Assembly (NCBI GenBank): GCA_028715505.1
Contig: JAQURS010000003.1
Coordinates: 50,510 to 114,509, forward strand
From: Patescibacteria group bacterium
GTDB lineage: Bacteria; Patescibacteriota; Patescibacteriia; 2-12-FULL-60-25
Direction: 5' to 3'
Length of the DNA: 64,000 nucleotides
Positions 13,999 through 23,387 of the stretch are shown here, piece by piece; the first letter of the stretch is position 1; every line of letters begins with the position of its first letter. The notes beneath the pieces were generated by a model. It saw nothing but the letters and a program-made list of their open reading frames with translations, did not search any database and had not been told where the DNA came from. The position numbers were made by a program, and so were the translations under genes.

Positions 13999-15534
13999 TT
14001 ATTTTGTCTTTTTCCTAATCGCGGCGGGAATCACTCCCTTGATCCAATTGGCCAATCCGGCGCGGGCGTACTGCCGGATTTTTGCTTTGGCATGGCGCGT
14101 CTTGGCGAATTTCAACCAATCGGGGTTGGGTCCCTTGCGGCTCTTGTCGGTCACGATCTCAACAATGTCGCCGCTTCGAAGCGTCTGGTCCAGGGGATGA
14201 ATGATGCCGTTCACTTTGGCGGCTGAACAGGTATTTCCGATGTCGGTATGGATATGGTAAGCGAAATCAATAGGCGTCGACTCCTCGGGCAAGTCGATCA
14301 CGTCGCCTTTGGGCGTATAGACGAAAATGCGGTCGCGGAAAACGTCCAACTTGAGTTCCTCGAGCGAATCTAAAAATTCCTGCTTGTCTTTAACTGTATT
14401 TTGAAGCACGGACAGCTGGTTGATCCATTCGATTTCCTTTTCGGCGTCGATCAGCCTCTTTAAACCCTCGGCTGCCATCTTTTTGCTTTTCGCCTCGTCG
14501 TAATTCCAATGCGCGGCGATACCGAACTCGGCCGATTCGTGCATTTCGGGCGTGCGCAGCTGGAACTCCACGATTGAACCATGGTCGTAAAAGACAGTCG
14601 TGTGCAGCGACTGGTAACCGTTGGGCTTTGGCTGAGAAATGTAATCCTTAATGCGGCCCTTAAGCGGCGTCCAGCGGCTATGAATTATGCCCAGGGCGGC
14701 GTAGCAATCGGCCGTGGTCGGCAAAATACAACGAATGGCCGTGAAGTCGTAAATTTTTGTGATGTCGCGTCCGTATTTCAATAGCTTGCGATACAAAGAG
14801 TAGAGATGTTTGTACCGTCCGTGAATGTCGATGAATAAAATGCCGCTGTTATAAAACTCATCCTTGGTCTGGTCGATGATTTTCCGGATGGCCGGCTGTT
14901 TGTTTTGCGTGGCCTTGGTGGCGAGCTCCAAAGTGAAGTCGTATTCCTTGGGCAGGACGTACCTGAAAGCGGCGTCTTCCAAACGGCCTTTAATTTCGTT
15001 CATGCCTAGGCGTCCCGCTATCGGGGCGTAAATCTCAAGGCTTTCCAAAGCGATGCGGTAGGCCTTTTTCTGAGGCATGGAATCCAGGGTCTGGAGGTTG
15101 TGCAAACGGTCGGCGAATTTGATGATGATGACCCGGATATCGTTGGCCATGGCCACGAACATCTTGCGCAAGTTTTCGATGTAACGCTCCACGCCGCGGT
15201 ACTTGATTTTACCGACTTTGCTGATGCCGTTCACCATGCTGGCGATGTCTTCGCCGAATTTTTCTTGGATTTCTTCCAAAGTCACGGTCGTGTCTTCCGG
15301 AACGTCATGCAACAGGGCGGCCGCGATGACCGGATCCGGGGCATGCATTTCGACCAAGATCATGGCCGCGTTCAGGGGATGTTGGATGTAAGGTTCGCCG
15401 GACATTCTCTTTTGGCCTTTGTGCGCCGAATCGGCAACGGCAAAAGCGCGTTCAATCAGCTTGACGTCGGCATCCGGCCGTATAGCCTTGACCTGCGCTA
15501 TTAGGTCGTTGAGCGTAAAAAGCCCCGTGTTCAT
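13999..15534 (-). CDS. rel: bifunctional (p)ppGpp synthetase/hydrolase, Rel/SpoT type, short form
   Basis: An N-terminal HD hydrolase domain carries His52, His76-Asp77 and Glu80-Asp81 (LLHDVPEDT; the usual form is HDVVEDT). The synthetase domain has KIYDFTAIR and RIKDYISQPKPNGYQSLHT. A TGS domain follows (DRIFVYTPKGDVIDLPEESTPIDFAYHIH). The protein ends soon after TGS at 511 aa, so the ACT/RRM regulatory domain of long Rel is missing. Both active sites look intact. It makes and degrades the stringent-response alarmone. A -10-like GATAAT lies 11 nt before the ATG. Confidence 0.93.
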   Translation of the reverse strand: MNTGLFTLNDLIAQVKAIRPDADVKLIERAFAVADSAHKGQKRMSGEPYIQHPLNAAMILVEMHAPDPVIAAALLHDVPEDTTVTLEEIQEKFGEDIASMVNGISKVGKIKYRGVERYIENLRKMFVAMANDIRVIIIKFADRLHNLQTLDSMPQKKAYRIALESLEIYAPIAGRLGMNEIKGRLEDAAFRYVLPKEYDFTLELATKATQNKQPAIRKIIDQTKDEFYNSGILFIDIHGRYKHLYSLYRKLLKYGRDITKIYDFTAIRCILPTTADCYAALGIIHSRWTPLKGRIKDYISQPKPNGYQSLHTTVFYDHGSIVEFQLRTPEMHESAEFGIAAHWNYDEAKSKKMAAEGLKRLIDAEKEIEWINQLSVLQNTVKDKQEFLDSLEELKLDVFRDRIFVYTPKGDVIDLPEESTPIDFAYHIHTDIGNTCSAAKVNGIIHPLDQTLRSGDIVEIVTDKSRKGPNPDWLKFAKTRHAKAKIRQYARAGLANWIKGVIPAAIRKKTK

Positions 15535-15545
15535 AAGGCAAACAC

Positions 15546-15551
15546 ATTATC
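15546..15551 (-). promoter_or_regulatory. -10 box of rel, near-leaderless
   Basis: GATAAT on the minus strand ends 11 nt before the ATG at 15534. No Shine-Dalgarno site is present. Confidence 0.45.
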
Positions 15552-15578
15552 AACGAAAAACGAAAACGAGTCAAAACC

Positions 15579-17189
15579 TTACGTGAGTTCCTGTTCTTTT
15601 TCCCTTTTAAGAGTACCGATTGTACCCAACGGGACAGCCTCTTTGACCAGGGCGATGATTTCAGGCCTGGAAAGTTTGGTTGGGGTCACGCCTTCGGGGC
15701 TTATCCCTCCATTTTGGATGGAGTTAGCCGCGTTGTCATAATACCACTCTTCGATCTCCGCCAAACGGCCGGCCGACATCAGAGCCGATTCGTCTACCTG
15801 TAATTGAATGCCTTTCTTATCCGCTTCTGACAGCCTGATGACGGCGATTAGGGGCCGCAAGTCGATGCTCCTAAGTTGTTGAGTCACGATGTTGGTATGG
15901 CCGCTTACCCGGCGTTGGATTATTAAATCGATTTTTTTAGCGGCCCGTAAAAATCCGGCCATGGCAATGTTTTCCGTTTCAATGAAAGCCGCTTTCAGTT
16001 CGGCCGAACCTTGGCGCAAATCGAATTTTTCAATCTTACCAGTTTGTTCCAGTTTTTCGAGTTCTTGGGGCAGCTCAACTTGCCGGCGTTTTTCCTCGCG
16101 CACGTGCAGATCGATAATTTGCTCGATTAAATCCAAGGCTTTTCTAGGGTCGCTCGCGTACTCGCGGTTGGCGTTCATGATAATGCCGGAAAGCCCGAAA
16201 GCCCGGTCGAGCGGATCGACGCTGACAGTGCCTTTGCCTTGCAAATCGTCTCGCTTGGCCCAAGCCAATAGTTTTTTCAAAGTCACGTCGTTTTCAACGC
16301 CGAGATAACGGGCGACGATGGTAGCAGCGCATTCCGTCCTCTTGCCCAACTGTTCATTCGCCAAATGGTGGTCGAACTCGCCGCCCAGGTCGATCGTCAA
16401 GTAACCTTCGGCTTCAAGCTCCTTGGCGGATTTTCCTCCAGGCAGGGAAGTCCAGAAGACCACTTTAGCCTGGTTGACTCCCGGGAAAAGTTTTTCGCCG
16501 AAATTTTTCAAAATGTAAAAGCTGGCAGCCGTGTCGGCCTGGATTTTAGGGAACATGGCTATGGTGTGGATGGCCCGAGCCGTCCGAGGTTGGTTGTCGG
16601 GTGATTGTTTGGGAGCCGTGGTGTTCGTAATCTCCACAAAACCATCTTCTTCCCCTTGCCAAACGTATTTGCGGAATTGCTTGCCGTCATTACCCACGAA
16701 AACCAGCCGGCCATTGGCTTGAAAAGGATTATTCATCGGCCAGCTTCTGGGTTTAGACTTGCTGAACGGGTCGGGACCACCGACACTTAAATGCAAATCG
16801 TCGCAATTCTTATCCGGCGTGTAGATGGGGAATTGGGCTAAAAAGTCTTTGAGGAAAAAAGCTTGCGGCGCGCTGTCCGGATCCGGGGAAAAATACACGT
16901 ACCGGCCCTGTGGTTGGTCGACGACGCCGTAACCATCAAAATTAAAATCAGCCTTTTGCAAGCTCTGGCCGTATTTTTTTTCGGCTTGCTTTAAGGCTTC
17001 CGACAATTCGTAAAGATTGACGTCTGGAAAATAAGCGACCGTCACGTGGAATTCCGGGGCTTTTACCCTTTTTTCGATCCCCGCCTTGCGCAAAGTTTGC
17101 ACGCTGGGCTGCTGTTCGATTAGGTCGTAGGGGAGGTCGTATCCCAACCAACTGTTATTGAAATCATTGATGTTGTTCTTGGTGGGCAT
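15579..17189 (-). CDS. fusion of 2H phosphoesterase-like and DHH-like hydrolase domains
   Basis: A 536-aa protein. Residues about 25-175 show the paired H-x-T/S signature of the 2H (RNA ligase/cyclic phosphodiesterase) fold: FHVTVAYF (His48) and DDLHLSVGG (His133). Residues about 205-420 contain MFPKIQADTAASFYIL and IDLGGEFDHH (Asp273-His274-His275), with LLAWAKRDDLQGKG and DPLDRAFGLSG. This looks like a DHH or MYG1-like metal-dependent phosphoesterase, but I cannot name its family. The C terminus is unassigned. An RNA 2',3'-cyclic-end or nucleotide-processing role is inference. The stop is 45 bp from the rel start, same strand. Confidence 0.65.
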   Translation of the reverse strand: MPTKNNINDFNNSWLGYDLPYDLIEQQPSVQTLRKAGIEKRVKAPEFHVTVAYFPDVNLYELSEALKQAEKKYGQSLQKADFNFDGYGVVDQPQGRYVYFSPDPDSAPQAFFLKDFLAQFPIYTPDKNCDDLHLSVGGPDPFSKSKPRSWPMNNPFQANGRLVFVGNDGKQFRKYVWQGEEDGFVEITNTTAPKQSPDNQPRTARAIHTIAMFPKIQADTAASFYILKNFGEKLFPGVNQAKVVFWTSLPGGKSAKELEAEGYLTIDLGGEFDHHLANEQLGKRTECAATIVARYLGVENDVTLKKLLAWAKRDDLQGKGTVSVDPLDRAFGLSGIIMNANREYASDPRKALDLIEQIIDLHVREEKRRQVELPQELEKLEQTGKIEKFDLRQGSAELKAAFIETENIAMAGFLRAAKKIDLIIQRRVSGHTNIVTQQLRSIDLRPLIAVIRLSEADKKGIQLQVDESALMSAGRLAEIEEWYYDNAANSIQNGGISPEGVTPTKLSRPEIIALVKEAVPLGTIGTLKREKEQELT

Positions 17190-17279
17190 AAGTTGGGAAA
17201 TTGCTTGGCTGATTTATCGTTTTAAATCATCCGAGTAATTCCCTAACATTTTATACTAATTTTGCAAAGAATGCTTGTA

Positions 17280-17324
17280 CCTCCCCCCGAAGCCTCGTCA
17301 AGTTGTGACGGGTACGGGGGGAGG
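17280..17324. repeat. long GC-rich palindrome downstream of the 17362-18348 gene
   Basis: CCTCCCCCCG (17280-17289) pairs with CGGGGGGAGG (17315-17324), with an inner imperfect stem (CCTCGTCA / TGTGACGGG). No T-run follows on the minus strand. The rest of 17190-17361 shows nothing else. Confidence 0.6.
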
Positions 17325-17361
17325 CGAGCAAGGGAAGGAGCATTGGGTGGGACGAAGGAGC

Positions 17362-18348
17362 TCAGGTGACGAAGATGTAGGACTCGTTCCGGTCCGGGCC
17401 GAATCGGCGCATCTTGCCGCCACGCCTGGCCATTCTCTGGAGGAGCTTGCCGCGGTTTTCCTCCATCTGCTCACGCGCCTTCTGCCGATCCTGGCGCGAA
17501 TCGCTCTGGGGATCGACGCGCGCTATCCTGGCGACCGTGATCTCGTCAACGTACTCCTTCGGATCGAGCTTGGGATCCACCGGGTAAACGTTGATCGAGT
17601 TGAACTCGTTGTAGGTCATCTCCTCCATGACTTCCAACGGGAGCTCCAGGAACTGGCGGGGTGAAAGCTTGTCCGGATCAGCGAGTTTGTCCTCGATGGC
17701 CGGATCTTTCTCCAGCACCAGCTTACGGGTTTCCGGATCGAGCTTCTGGAAGTCTTCGAGAGACATGGGCTCGAGCTTGGTCGCCACCCGCAAGTTGATC
17801 TCCATGACTCCTCGAAGTATGCCATCCTTGTCCGGAACGACGTGGGTCGTGACCGGCACATCGTCCTTCACGATCGGTTGGCCGTTGGGATCGAGCACGG
17901 GGACATTCACGCAATGGATGTGGCAGCCCTGATGGGTTGCCGTGTAATTGGGCAGCCCATCGATCGCGCCTTCTGCTTCCTCAAACCGTGTATTGACTCC
18001 AAGCTCCAGCGCAGCGCACGGCGTGACGTACCGACGGTACTTGGTGACCAGAAGTACTTGCTGCCTCGGCGGGACGTCGGATTTCGCCGAACCGTACAGG
18101 AAGATCGACAAGTTGTGACGGTAGGGCTTGACGCCCGCCTTCACGTCCGGGTCGTCCGGGTCGGCGTTCACGACGATGTAGGCCGGACCTTCTTTGTCGC
18201 TGTCGTCTTCTTCGGAATCCTCTGTCGCGGGCTGGGCCGCGTCGAATTCCTCGAGCACAGCCTCCTTCTGATCGGCCGGCACATCGGCCATGTGCTCTTC
18301 CACGAGCGAGTTGACGTTGACGGGCTTGTCGTTGTTTTCTTCCGACAT
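17362..18348 (-). CDS. hypothetical acidic protein, 328 aa
   Basis: The ATG at 18348 has GAAGAGG 5 nt upstream and is used instead of the upstream start at 18444. Residues 1-60 are acidic and likely disordered. About 60-200 look beta-rich (PAYIVVNADPDDPDV, HNLSIFLYGSA, QQVLLVTKYRRYVTP). The C-terminal part is helical and ends with a basic stretch (GKLLQRMARRGGKMRRFG). No family recognised. It is a single-gene unit with a strong promoter and a leader of about 150 nt containing a perfect 12-bp palindrome. Confidence 0.65.
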   Translation of the reverse strand: MSEENNDKPVNVNSLVEEHMADVPADQKEAVLEEFDAAQPATEDSEEDDSDKEGPAYIVVNADPDDPDVKAGVKPYRHNLSIFLYGSAKSDVPPRQQVLLVTKYRRYVTPCAALELGVNTRFEEAEGAIDGLPNYTATHQGCHIHCVNVPVLDPNGQPIVKDDVPVTTHVVPDKDGILRGVMEINLRVATKLEPMSLEDFQKLDPETRKLVLEKDPAIEDKLADPDKLSPRQFLELPLEVMEEMTYNEFNSINVYPVDPKLDPKEYVDEITVARIARVDPQSDSRQDRQKAREQMEENRGKLLQRMARRGGKMRRFGPDRNESYIFVT

Positions 18349-18374
18349 GGCAAACCTCTTCTCTGTCTTGTTCG

Positions 18375-18386
18375 GGACACGTGTCC
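18375..18386. promoter_or_regulatory. 12-bp perfect palindrome in the leader of the 17362-18348 gene
   Basis: GGACACGTGTCC lies 27 bp upstream of the ATG and downstream of the predicted start site. An operator for a dimeric regulator is possible; none is identified. Confidence 0.4.
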
Positions 18387-18501
18387 ACAGACAGCCTGGT
18401 TGACGTCCAGGTCTTTGTAATGAGTCAAAGAGCGCCCGTGGCACTCGGTTTCACAAAATTGAGTCCCAAACCCATAAAGCCACGCAAGTCTGGGATGTGT
18501 C

Positions 18502-18530
18502 AATGTAGCATAAAAAAGCCATTTTGTCAA
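18502..18530 (-). promoter_or_regulatory. promoter for the 17362-18348 gene
   Basis: Minus strand TTGACA (18530-18525), 17-nt spacer, TACATT (18507-18502). Confidence 0.65.
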
Positions 18531-18619
18531 CCGTTTAGACCTAGTATTGGCGGTATGAATTGGAGAGTTTTGAACAGATTAAATTTAGCTCAACCTAGGG
18601 AAGAATCATCCGTCGTGCT

Positions 18620-18625
18620 ATAATT
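18620..18625 (+). promoter_or_regulatory. consensus -10 box, near-leaderless, for the 18635 gene
   Basis: TATAAT ends 9 nt before the ATG at 18635, so the transcript would start within a few bases of the start codon. No good -35 is visible. Confidence 0.6.
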
Positions 18626-18634
18626 GTTCGGATT

Positions 18635-21085
18635 ATGGCCAATGAATGGAAACGCTCACTTTTAGCCATCAAAGAGCAGATGGCCGCCGAAGCTGACCCC
18701 AAACCCGAGCTCAAAGTAGTATCAAATATCGAGCCGGAACCGGTTGAGCAAGCTCAGGTTTTAGTATCCGAAGAACAAAAAAGCGATGAAAACAAAAAGA
18801 TATCTGACATCAGGGAATTGATTGCTGAAGGGTCTAAAGTCAAGCAAATCAAGAAGCCTAAGGTCCAAGAGAACAAGCAGCCGATTACTGATATCGAAGG
18901 GGAGTTAGTAAAGTTGAGGGGAGACTTAAAGGAGGCGCAAGGGAGCAAGAAAAGCAATATCGAGGATACGATCTCCCTGCTGGAAAAAAGGTTAAAAAGG
19001 CGTCAGAGACTTTTGAGTAAGAAAGTTGAATCCGAAGAAACCAGAAAAAAGCGTGAGGATCTTGAAACCCAGAAGCTAAGGCTTGAGAGTCTTATCAAAC
19101 AGGAAGAATCGGTGGATCCCGAAGAGTCGAAAGATCCTGATAAAATGTATATCGCGTCAGTACAGAAGCAGTTAAAAGGCGTTGAGCGACAATTAAAGGA
19201 TTTAAATAATCCTTCTGAACTCGAAACTCAAGTCGCGGACGAGCCGGTTCAAAAAGAAGAACCAGAGGCAAAGATCACAGAGAAAGAAATTAAAGAAAAA
19301 ATTTCTGAATTAGCCACGGAGGCCATGGGTTTGCTTTTTACTCCTCAAGAATTGAACGAAGAGATCGCGTTAAATGTCTTGGCTGATAAAAGAAGGATGG
19401 CCGAGGATTTAATAGATAAATTTGGTGAATTGCCTGAAGCGATTTATTCAAGCGAGCAACGGGAAGATCTCGAGAGGGCGGTGACGGACTATGCCTCTGA
19501 TTTTCTGAATAAGGCTTTTAATGACCGCAATAAAATGGGTAAAGGTTTGTTGAAGATTAAACCCGAGGAGTATGACGAAAACGCTGAAAAATTGAAATCG
19601 GCTCTGGAGAAACTAACGGGCAAGGTGATTGAAAATTCCAAAGAACAAAAACAGGAAGAAAAATCAGAAGAGAGAAGCCCTGAAATCCTGTCGCCAGGAA
19701 TCCGTTTCGTACAAACCAAAAATGGATTCAGGGCTGAACCTACAAGAAGAGAAGATAAAGTCGAAGAAAAGAGGGATTGGGAGGCTGAGAGGCAAAAGAT
19801 AATGGAAGAAGTGGCTAAGATGGAAAAAGAGCCAGAAAAATTCGGAGGCATTAGAGTCGAATCTAAAGTTTTAGAGACGCTTCGGCCCAAAGTTGAAGAA
19901 CAAAAATTGGCTGAGGAACCGGAACTGGTTGATGAACCAAAGGTTGAGAAAAAGCCCGAACCTGAACCGGAAATCGAAATCCCAGTTATTTTTGAAGAAG
20001 AGGCGCCAGCCAAGATTGAAGAACCGATTGTCCAACGAGCAGAGCCCGTCCAGCCTCGAGCCGTTCTCGAATATCCAGCCCAGCCGGAGTATTGGCAAAC
20101 AAAAGCGGCGCTCGAGTTTAGGTTGGATAAAATAAAAAACCAACCCATTGATCAATGGTTGGAGGAATATGGTCAACCCGGGGTTTTTGATCAAAATTCT
20201 TGGGACAAATTATTGGTTAATAACGAGAACGGGGTTAACGAGAAGAAGCGCCTGCATGACTTAAAGTACAATCAAACTCTTTACGCTTTGGAAGATTTGA
20301 AGTATCGGGAAACGATCAGGCAGATACATTTTCAAATCAATAACATCGAGAAGGGATTGGCTGGTTTTTCTCCGGAGCAGGCGCAGGTTAAACTAGCCTC
20401 TTTGCGGGAAAGTGAGAAATCAAATCTTTTGGAAATTAACGGTCTCGAGGGCTTAAGAAAGAAGGATGGAGCCGAAGAGAAAGCTTTATTGGGAACGGCT
20501 CAAAAAAGAATAGCTTCAATTAAACCCGAAAATCCGGCCGAACCCACGGAAGAAGAAGTCGCCTTAATGGGCCAGATGATTGAAGTCAATAATAAAATCA
20601 AGGAAGTGGAAAAAGAGTTGCAACAAAAGAGGGAATTGATGCCGCAAGCCATGGGGGTGAGGGGCATGGGTTTGGAGGGGGATGAGGAAAATCTTAAAAA
20701 GGCGGAAAGGATCATGAAGCATTACCAGGGCATAAAAGAGCTCGAAGGCAAATTGGACGAGTTGAAAACAGGCAGGAGCGTTTTGAATGAAAAGGTTGAG
20801 AAAGCAAAAGACGATCCGAAAAATGCCAAAGAATCAAATTTTAAAGACAAAGCAAAAAAAGTGGCCATCGGCACGGGCGTGGTGGTTGGAGGCGGTTTAG
20901 GGGTGTACGGATATTTGAAAGCCAGGCTGTACCACTTCGCCGCCTGGATATTGCCGACGAGAGGTCTTGAGTTTCTGATGAAGTTTACCGGCGACCCGGG
21001 AGGCTCCTTCAGAAAAGCTTGGGGTGAAATGGAAAAAGCGGATCCGTCGAAGCTATTCAAAAAAGAACAACCTAAAAAGGAATAA
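18635..21085 (+). CDS. large coiled-coil protein with C-terminal membrane segment
   Basis: An 816-aa protein dominated by charged heptad-like helices (Lys/Glu-rich, about residues 40-230, 310-440 and 560-720), with Pro/Glu linkers. Near the C terminus one hydrophobic Gly-rich segment occurs (VAIGTGVVVGGGLGVYGYL, about 750), followed by an amphipathic part. No enzyme motif is seen. It may be a membrane-anchored structural or scaffold protein; that is inference from composition. It converges with topA across a palindrome. Confidence 0.7.
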   Translation: MANEWKRSLLAIKEQMAAEADPKPELKVVSNIEPEPVEQAQVLVSEEQKSDENKKISDIRELIAEGSKVKQIKKPKVQENKQPITDIEGELVKLRGDLKEAQGSKKSNIEDTISLLEKRLKRRQRLLSKKVESEETRKKREDLETQKLRLESLIKQEESVDPEESKDPDKMYIASVQKQLKGVERQLKDLNNPSELETQVADEPVQKEEPEAKITEKEIKEKISELATEAMGLLFTPQELNEEIALNVLADKRRMAEDLIDKFGELPEAIYSSEQREDLERAVTDYASDFLNKAFNDRNKMGKGLLKIKPEEYDENAEKLKSALEKLTGKVIENSKEQKQEEKSEERSPEILSPGIRFVQTKNGFRAEPTRREDKVEEKRDWEAERQKIMEEVAKMEKEPEKFGGIRVESKVLETLRPKVEEQKLAEEPELVDEPKVEKKPEPEPEIEIPVIFEEEAPAKIEEPIVQRAEPVQPRAVLEYPAQPEYWQTKAALEFRLDKIKNQPIDQWLEEYGQPGVFDQNSWDKLLVNNENGVNEKKRLHDLKYNQTLYALEDLKYRETIRQIHFQINNIEKGLAGFSPEQAQVKLASLRESEKSNLLEINGLEGLRKKDGAEEKALLGTAQKRIASIKPENPAEPTEEEVALMGQMIEVNNKIKEVEKELQQKRELMPQAMGVRGMGLEGDEENLKKAERIMKHYQGIKELEGKLDELKTGRSVLNEKVEKAKDDPKNAKESNFKDKAKKVAIGTGVVVGGGLGVYGYLKARLYHFAAWILPTRGLEFLMKFTGDPGGSFRKAWGEMEKADPSKLFKKEQPKKE

Positions 21086-21099
21086 AAAAACGCAATTGA

Positions 21100-21141
21100 C
21101 CCCTCCTAACCTCCCCTTGGTGTAAGGGGAGGCAGGTGGGG
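21100..21141. repeat. GC-rich palindrome between convergent genes
   Basis: CCTCCCCTT and AAGGGGAGG arms around GGTGT, with outer CCCCTCC and GGTGGGG arms. It fills the gap between the 816-aa gene and topA and may also terminate transcription. It is of the same kind as 4939-4975. Confidence 0.6.
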
Positions 21142-23370
21142 TTATTCAAGTTCAATGCTGGCTTTGTATTTACACTCCTCATTCGGGCAGTAAATGGTTT
21201 TGCCTTTTTTGAGCAAGGTAGGATAACCGCATTTGGGGCATGCTTCGCCGGTCGGCCTGTCCCAAAAAGCTTGGTCGCAATCCGGATAGCGGGAGCAGGA
21301 GTAGAAGAGCTTGCCTTTCTTTGATTTTCTTTCCAAAATCCTGCCCTCCTTGCATTTGGGGCAAGTGATTGGGTTTCCGTTTTGGTCATTAACTGGTATT
21401 TCAATGTTGACTATCGTTTTGCATTCCGGATAGCGGGAGCAGGCCAGGAACGGTCCGAACCGTCCGGTCTTTTTGACCATGGGCGCGCCGCATTTGGGAC
21501 ACTTCTCATCCGTGGGTTCGGGTTTGGGCGGGGCGGCTTCGCCGGGCAGGGGACGGGTGTTCTTGCATTCAGGGTAACCGGAGCAAGCCAGGAAACGTCC
21601 AAAACGTCCGCGCTTCACGACCATGGGCTTGCCACAAAGGTCGCAAACCTCGCCTTCGGCGTCTTTTTGCGCTTGCTGTTCCATCTCTTTTTCTTGCGCC
21701 TCGAGCTGCTTATGGAAAGGCCCATAAAAAGCTTCCATGAGCGGTTCCCAACGGATAACGCCTTCGGCCACGTGGTCCAAGGACGACTCCATGCGGGCCG
21801 TGAATTCAAGGTCGACGATGTCCGGGAAACGCTTGATAAGGATGTCGTTCACGTCAAAAGCGATGGGCATGGGCTTCAGCCGTTTCTTTTCGTCGCGTTC
21901 AACGTAACCGCGCTCAATGACCGTGGAGATAATCGAGGCATACGTACTTGGGCGGCCAATGCCGTCTTCTTCCAAGGCTTTGACGAGCGTGGCGTCGCTG
22001 TATCTGGCTGGCGGCTCTGTAAAATGCTGCACGCCTTCGATTTTTTGCGCGTTCAATTTGTCGCCTTCGTTGATTTCGGGAAGTGATTTGTCGTTTTCCT
22101 GATCCGGATAAAGTTTGAGGTAACCCGGTTCAATGACTTGCTGTCCAGTGGCGCGGAACATGAATCGGCCACCTTCGATATCCACGCGTGTGGCATTCAA
22201 AGTCGCGTCCGGCATTTGGGTGGCCACGGCGCGTTGCCAGATCAAAGTATAAAGTTTAAGCAAACCGGTATCCAAAAACGCTCTCAAGCTTTCCGGCGTG
22301 CGAGTAGGATCAGTCGGACGGATGGCCTCGTGCGCCTCTTGCGCGCCTTTCGATTTTGTCTTATAGGTCCTGGCGGTTTCGAGGGCGTAAGCGTCGCCGA
22401 AAGTCTTTTTGACGTAATCCTTCGCCTCTCCCAAAAACTTTTGTGAAAGGTTGACGCTGTCCGTGCGCATGTAGGTGATCAAACCGGTGTGCCCTTCGGA
22501 GCCAATCTCAATGCCTTCGTAGAGTTTTTGGGCCAAAGTCATGGTCTGTTTGGCCGAAAAACCCAAACGGTTGTTGGCGTCTTGCTGCAAAGTTGAGGTC
22601 GTGAAAGGCGGAGGAGGGGATTTTGACTTCTTCTTTTTTTCGATGGCCGCGGCGGTCCAATTCTGAGTTTGGCATTCGGCCAGAAGCTTGTCGGCCTCTT
22701 CCTTATTTTTAATCTCCATCTTGTCCAAAGCCTTACCGTCCATGGCGTGCAATTTGGCTTCCAAAGTTTCTTTCTTGAGATTTTCAAACATACCTTCCAA
22801 GCTCCAGTACTCCTCGGCTTTGAAGGCTTGGATGGTTCGTTCGCGTTCGACGATCAAGCGCATGGCCACGGATTGCACGCGTCCAGCTGAAAGCCCGCGC
22901 CTTACGTGGCGCCACAAAAACGGCGAGAGCTGGTAACCGACCAAGCGGTCCAAAATGCGGCGCGCCTGCTGGGCCTCGACTAACTTCATGTCGATCGGAC
23001 GCGGAGCTTCGAGCGCGTTAAGCACGGCTTCCTTGGTGATTTCATGGAAGGTGATGCGTTTGGCCAATTCCGGATTTTTTTCCAAAACCTGGGCCAAATG
23101 CCAACTAATAGCCTCTCCTTCGCGGTCTTCGTCAGTCGCGAAGTAGATTTCTTTGGCTTTTTGGGCGGCTTCTTTTATCTCCTTGACCCTGGCTTTATGA
23201 TCCGGGGGGATGACGTATTGTGGTTCAAAATTGTGTTCAACGTCGACCCCGAGTTTTGATTTGGGTAGGTCGCGGATATGCCCGATGCTAGCCAGAATTT
23301 TGTAATCCTTACCCAGGAAACGGCTCAGTGTTTTGGCCTTGGTGGGTGATTCGACTATAACTAACTTCAT
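21142..23370 (-). CDS. topA: DNA topoisomerase I
   Basis: A 742-aa type IA topoisomerase that relaxes negative supercoils. The Toprim domain starts at VIVESPTKAKTLSRFLG and includes TDEDREGEAISWHL. The active-site region is GLITYMRTDSVNLS with the catalytic Tyr. The C terminus has four zinc-ribbon units (CDLCGKP ... CSGYPEC; CPKCGAP ... CSRYPEC; CPKCKEG ... CSRYPDC; CPKCGYP ... CPNEEC). Family-typical length. A TATGAT box lies 11 nt before the ATG. Confidence 0.97.
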   Translation of the reverse strand: MKLVIVESPTKAKTLSRFLGKDYKILASIGHIRDLPKSKLGVDVEHNFEPQYVIPPDHKARVKEIKEAAQKAKEIYFATDEDREGEAISWHLAQVLEKNPELAKRITFHEITKEAVLNALEAPRPIDMKLVEAQQARRILDRLVGYQLSPFLWRHVRRGLSAGRVQSVAMRLIVERERTIQAFKAEEYWSLEGMFENLKKETLEAKLHAMDGKALDKMEIKNKEEADKLLAECQTQNWTAAAIEKKKKSKSPPPPFTTSTLQQDANNRLGFSAKQTMTLAQKLYEGIEIGSEGHTGLITYMRTDSVNLSQKFLGEAKDYVKKTFGDAYALETARTYKTKSKGAQEAHEAIRPTDPTRTPESLRAFLDTGLLKLYTLIWQRAVATQMPDATLNATRVDIEGGRFMFRATGQQVIEPGYLKLYPDQENDKSLPEINEGDKLNAQKIEGVQHFTEPPARYSDATLVKALEEDGIGRPSTYASIISTVIERGYVERDEKKRLKPMPIAFDVNDILIKRFPDIVDLEFTARMESSLDHVAEGVIRWEPLMEAFYGPFHKQLEAQEKEMEQQAQKDAEGEVCDLCGKPMVVKRGRFGRFLACSGYPECKNTRPLPGEAAPPKPEPTDEKCPKCGAPMVKKTGRFGPFLACSRYPECKTIVNIEIPVNDQNGNPITCPKCKEGRILERKSKKGKLFYSCSRYPDCDQAFWDRPTGEACPKCGYPTLLKKGKTIYCPNEECKYKASIELE

Positions 23371-23381
23371 AATTCAGTATG

Positions 23382-23387
23382 ATCATA
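23382..23387 (-). promoter_or_regulatory. -10 box of topA, near-leaderless
   Basis: TATGAT on the minus strand, 11 nt before the ATG at 23370. Confidence 0.5.
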
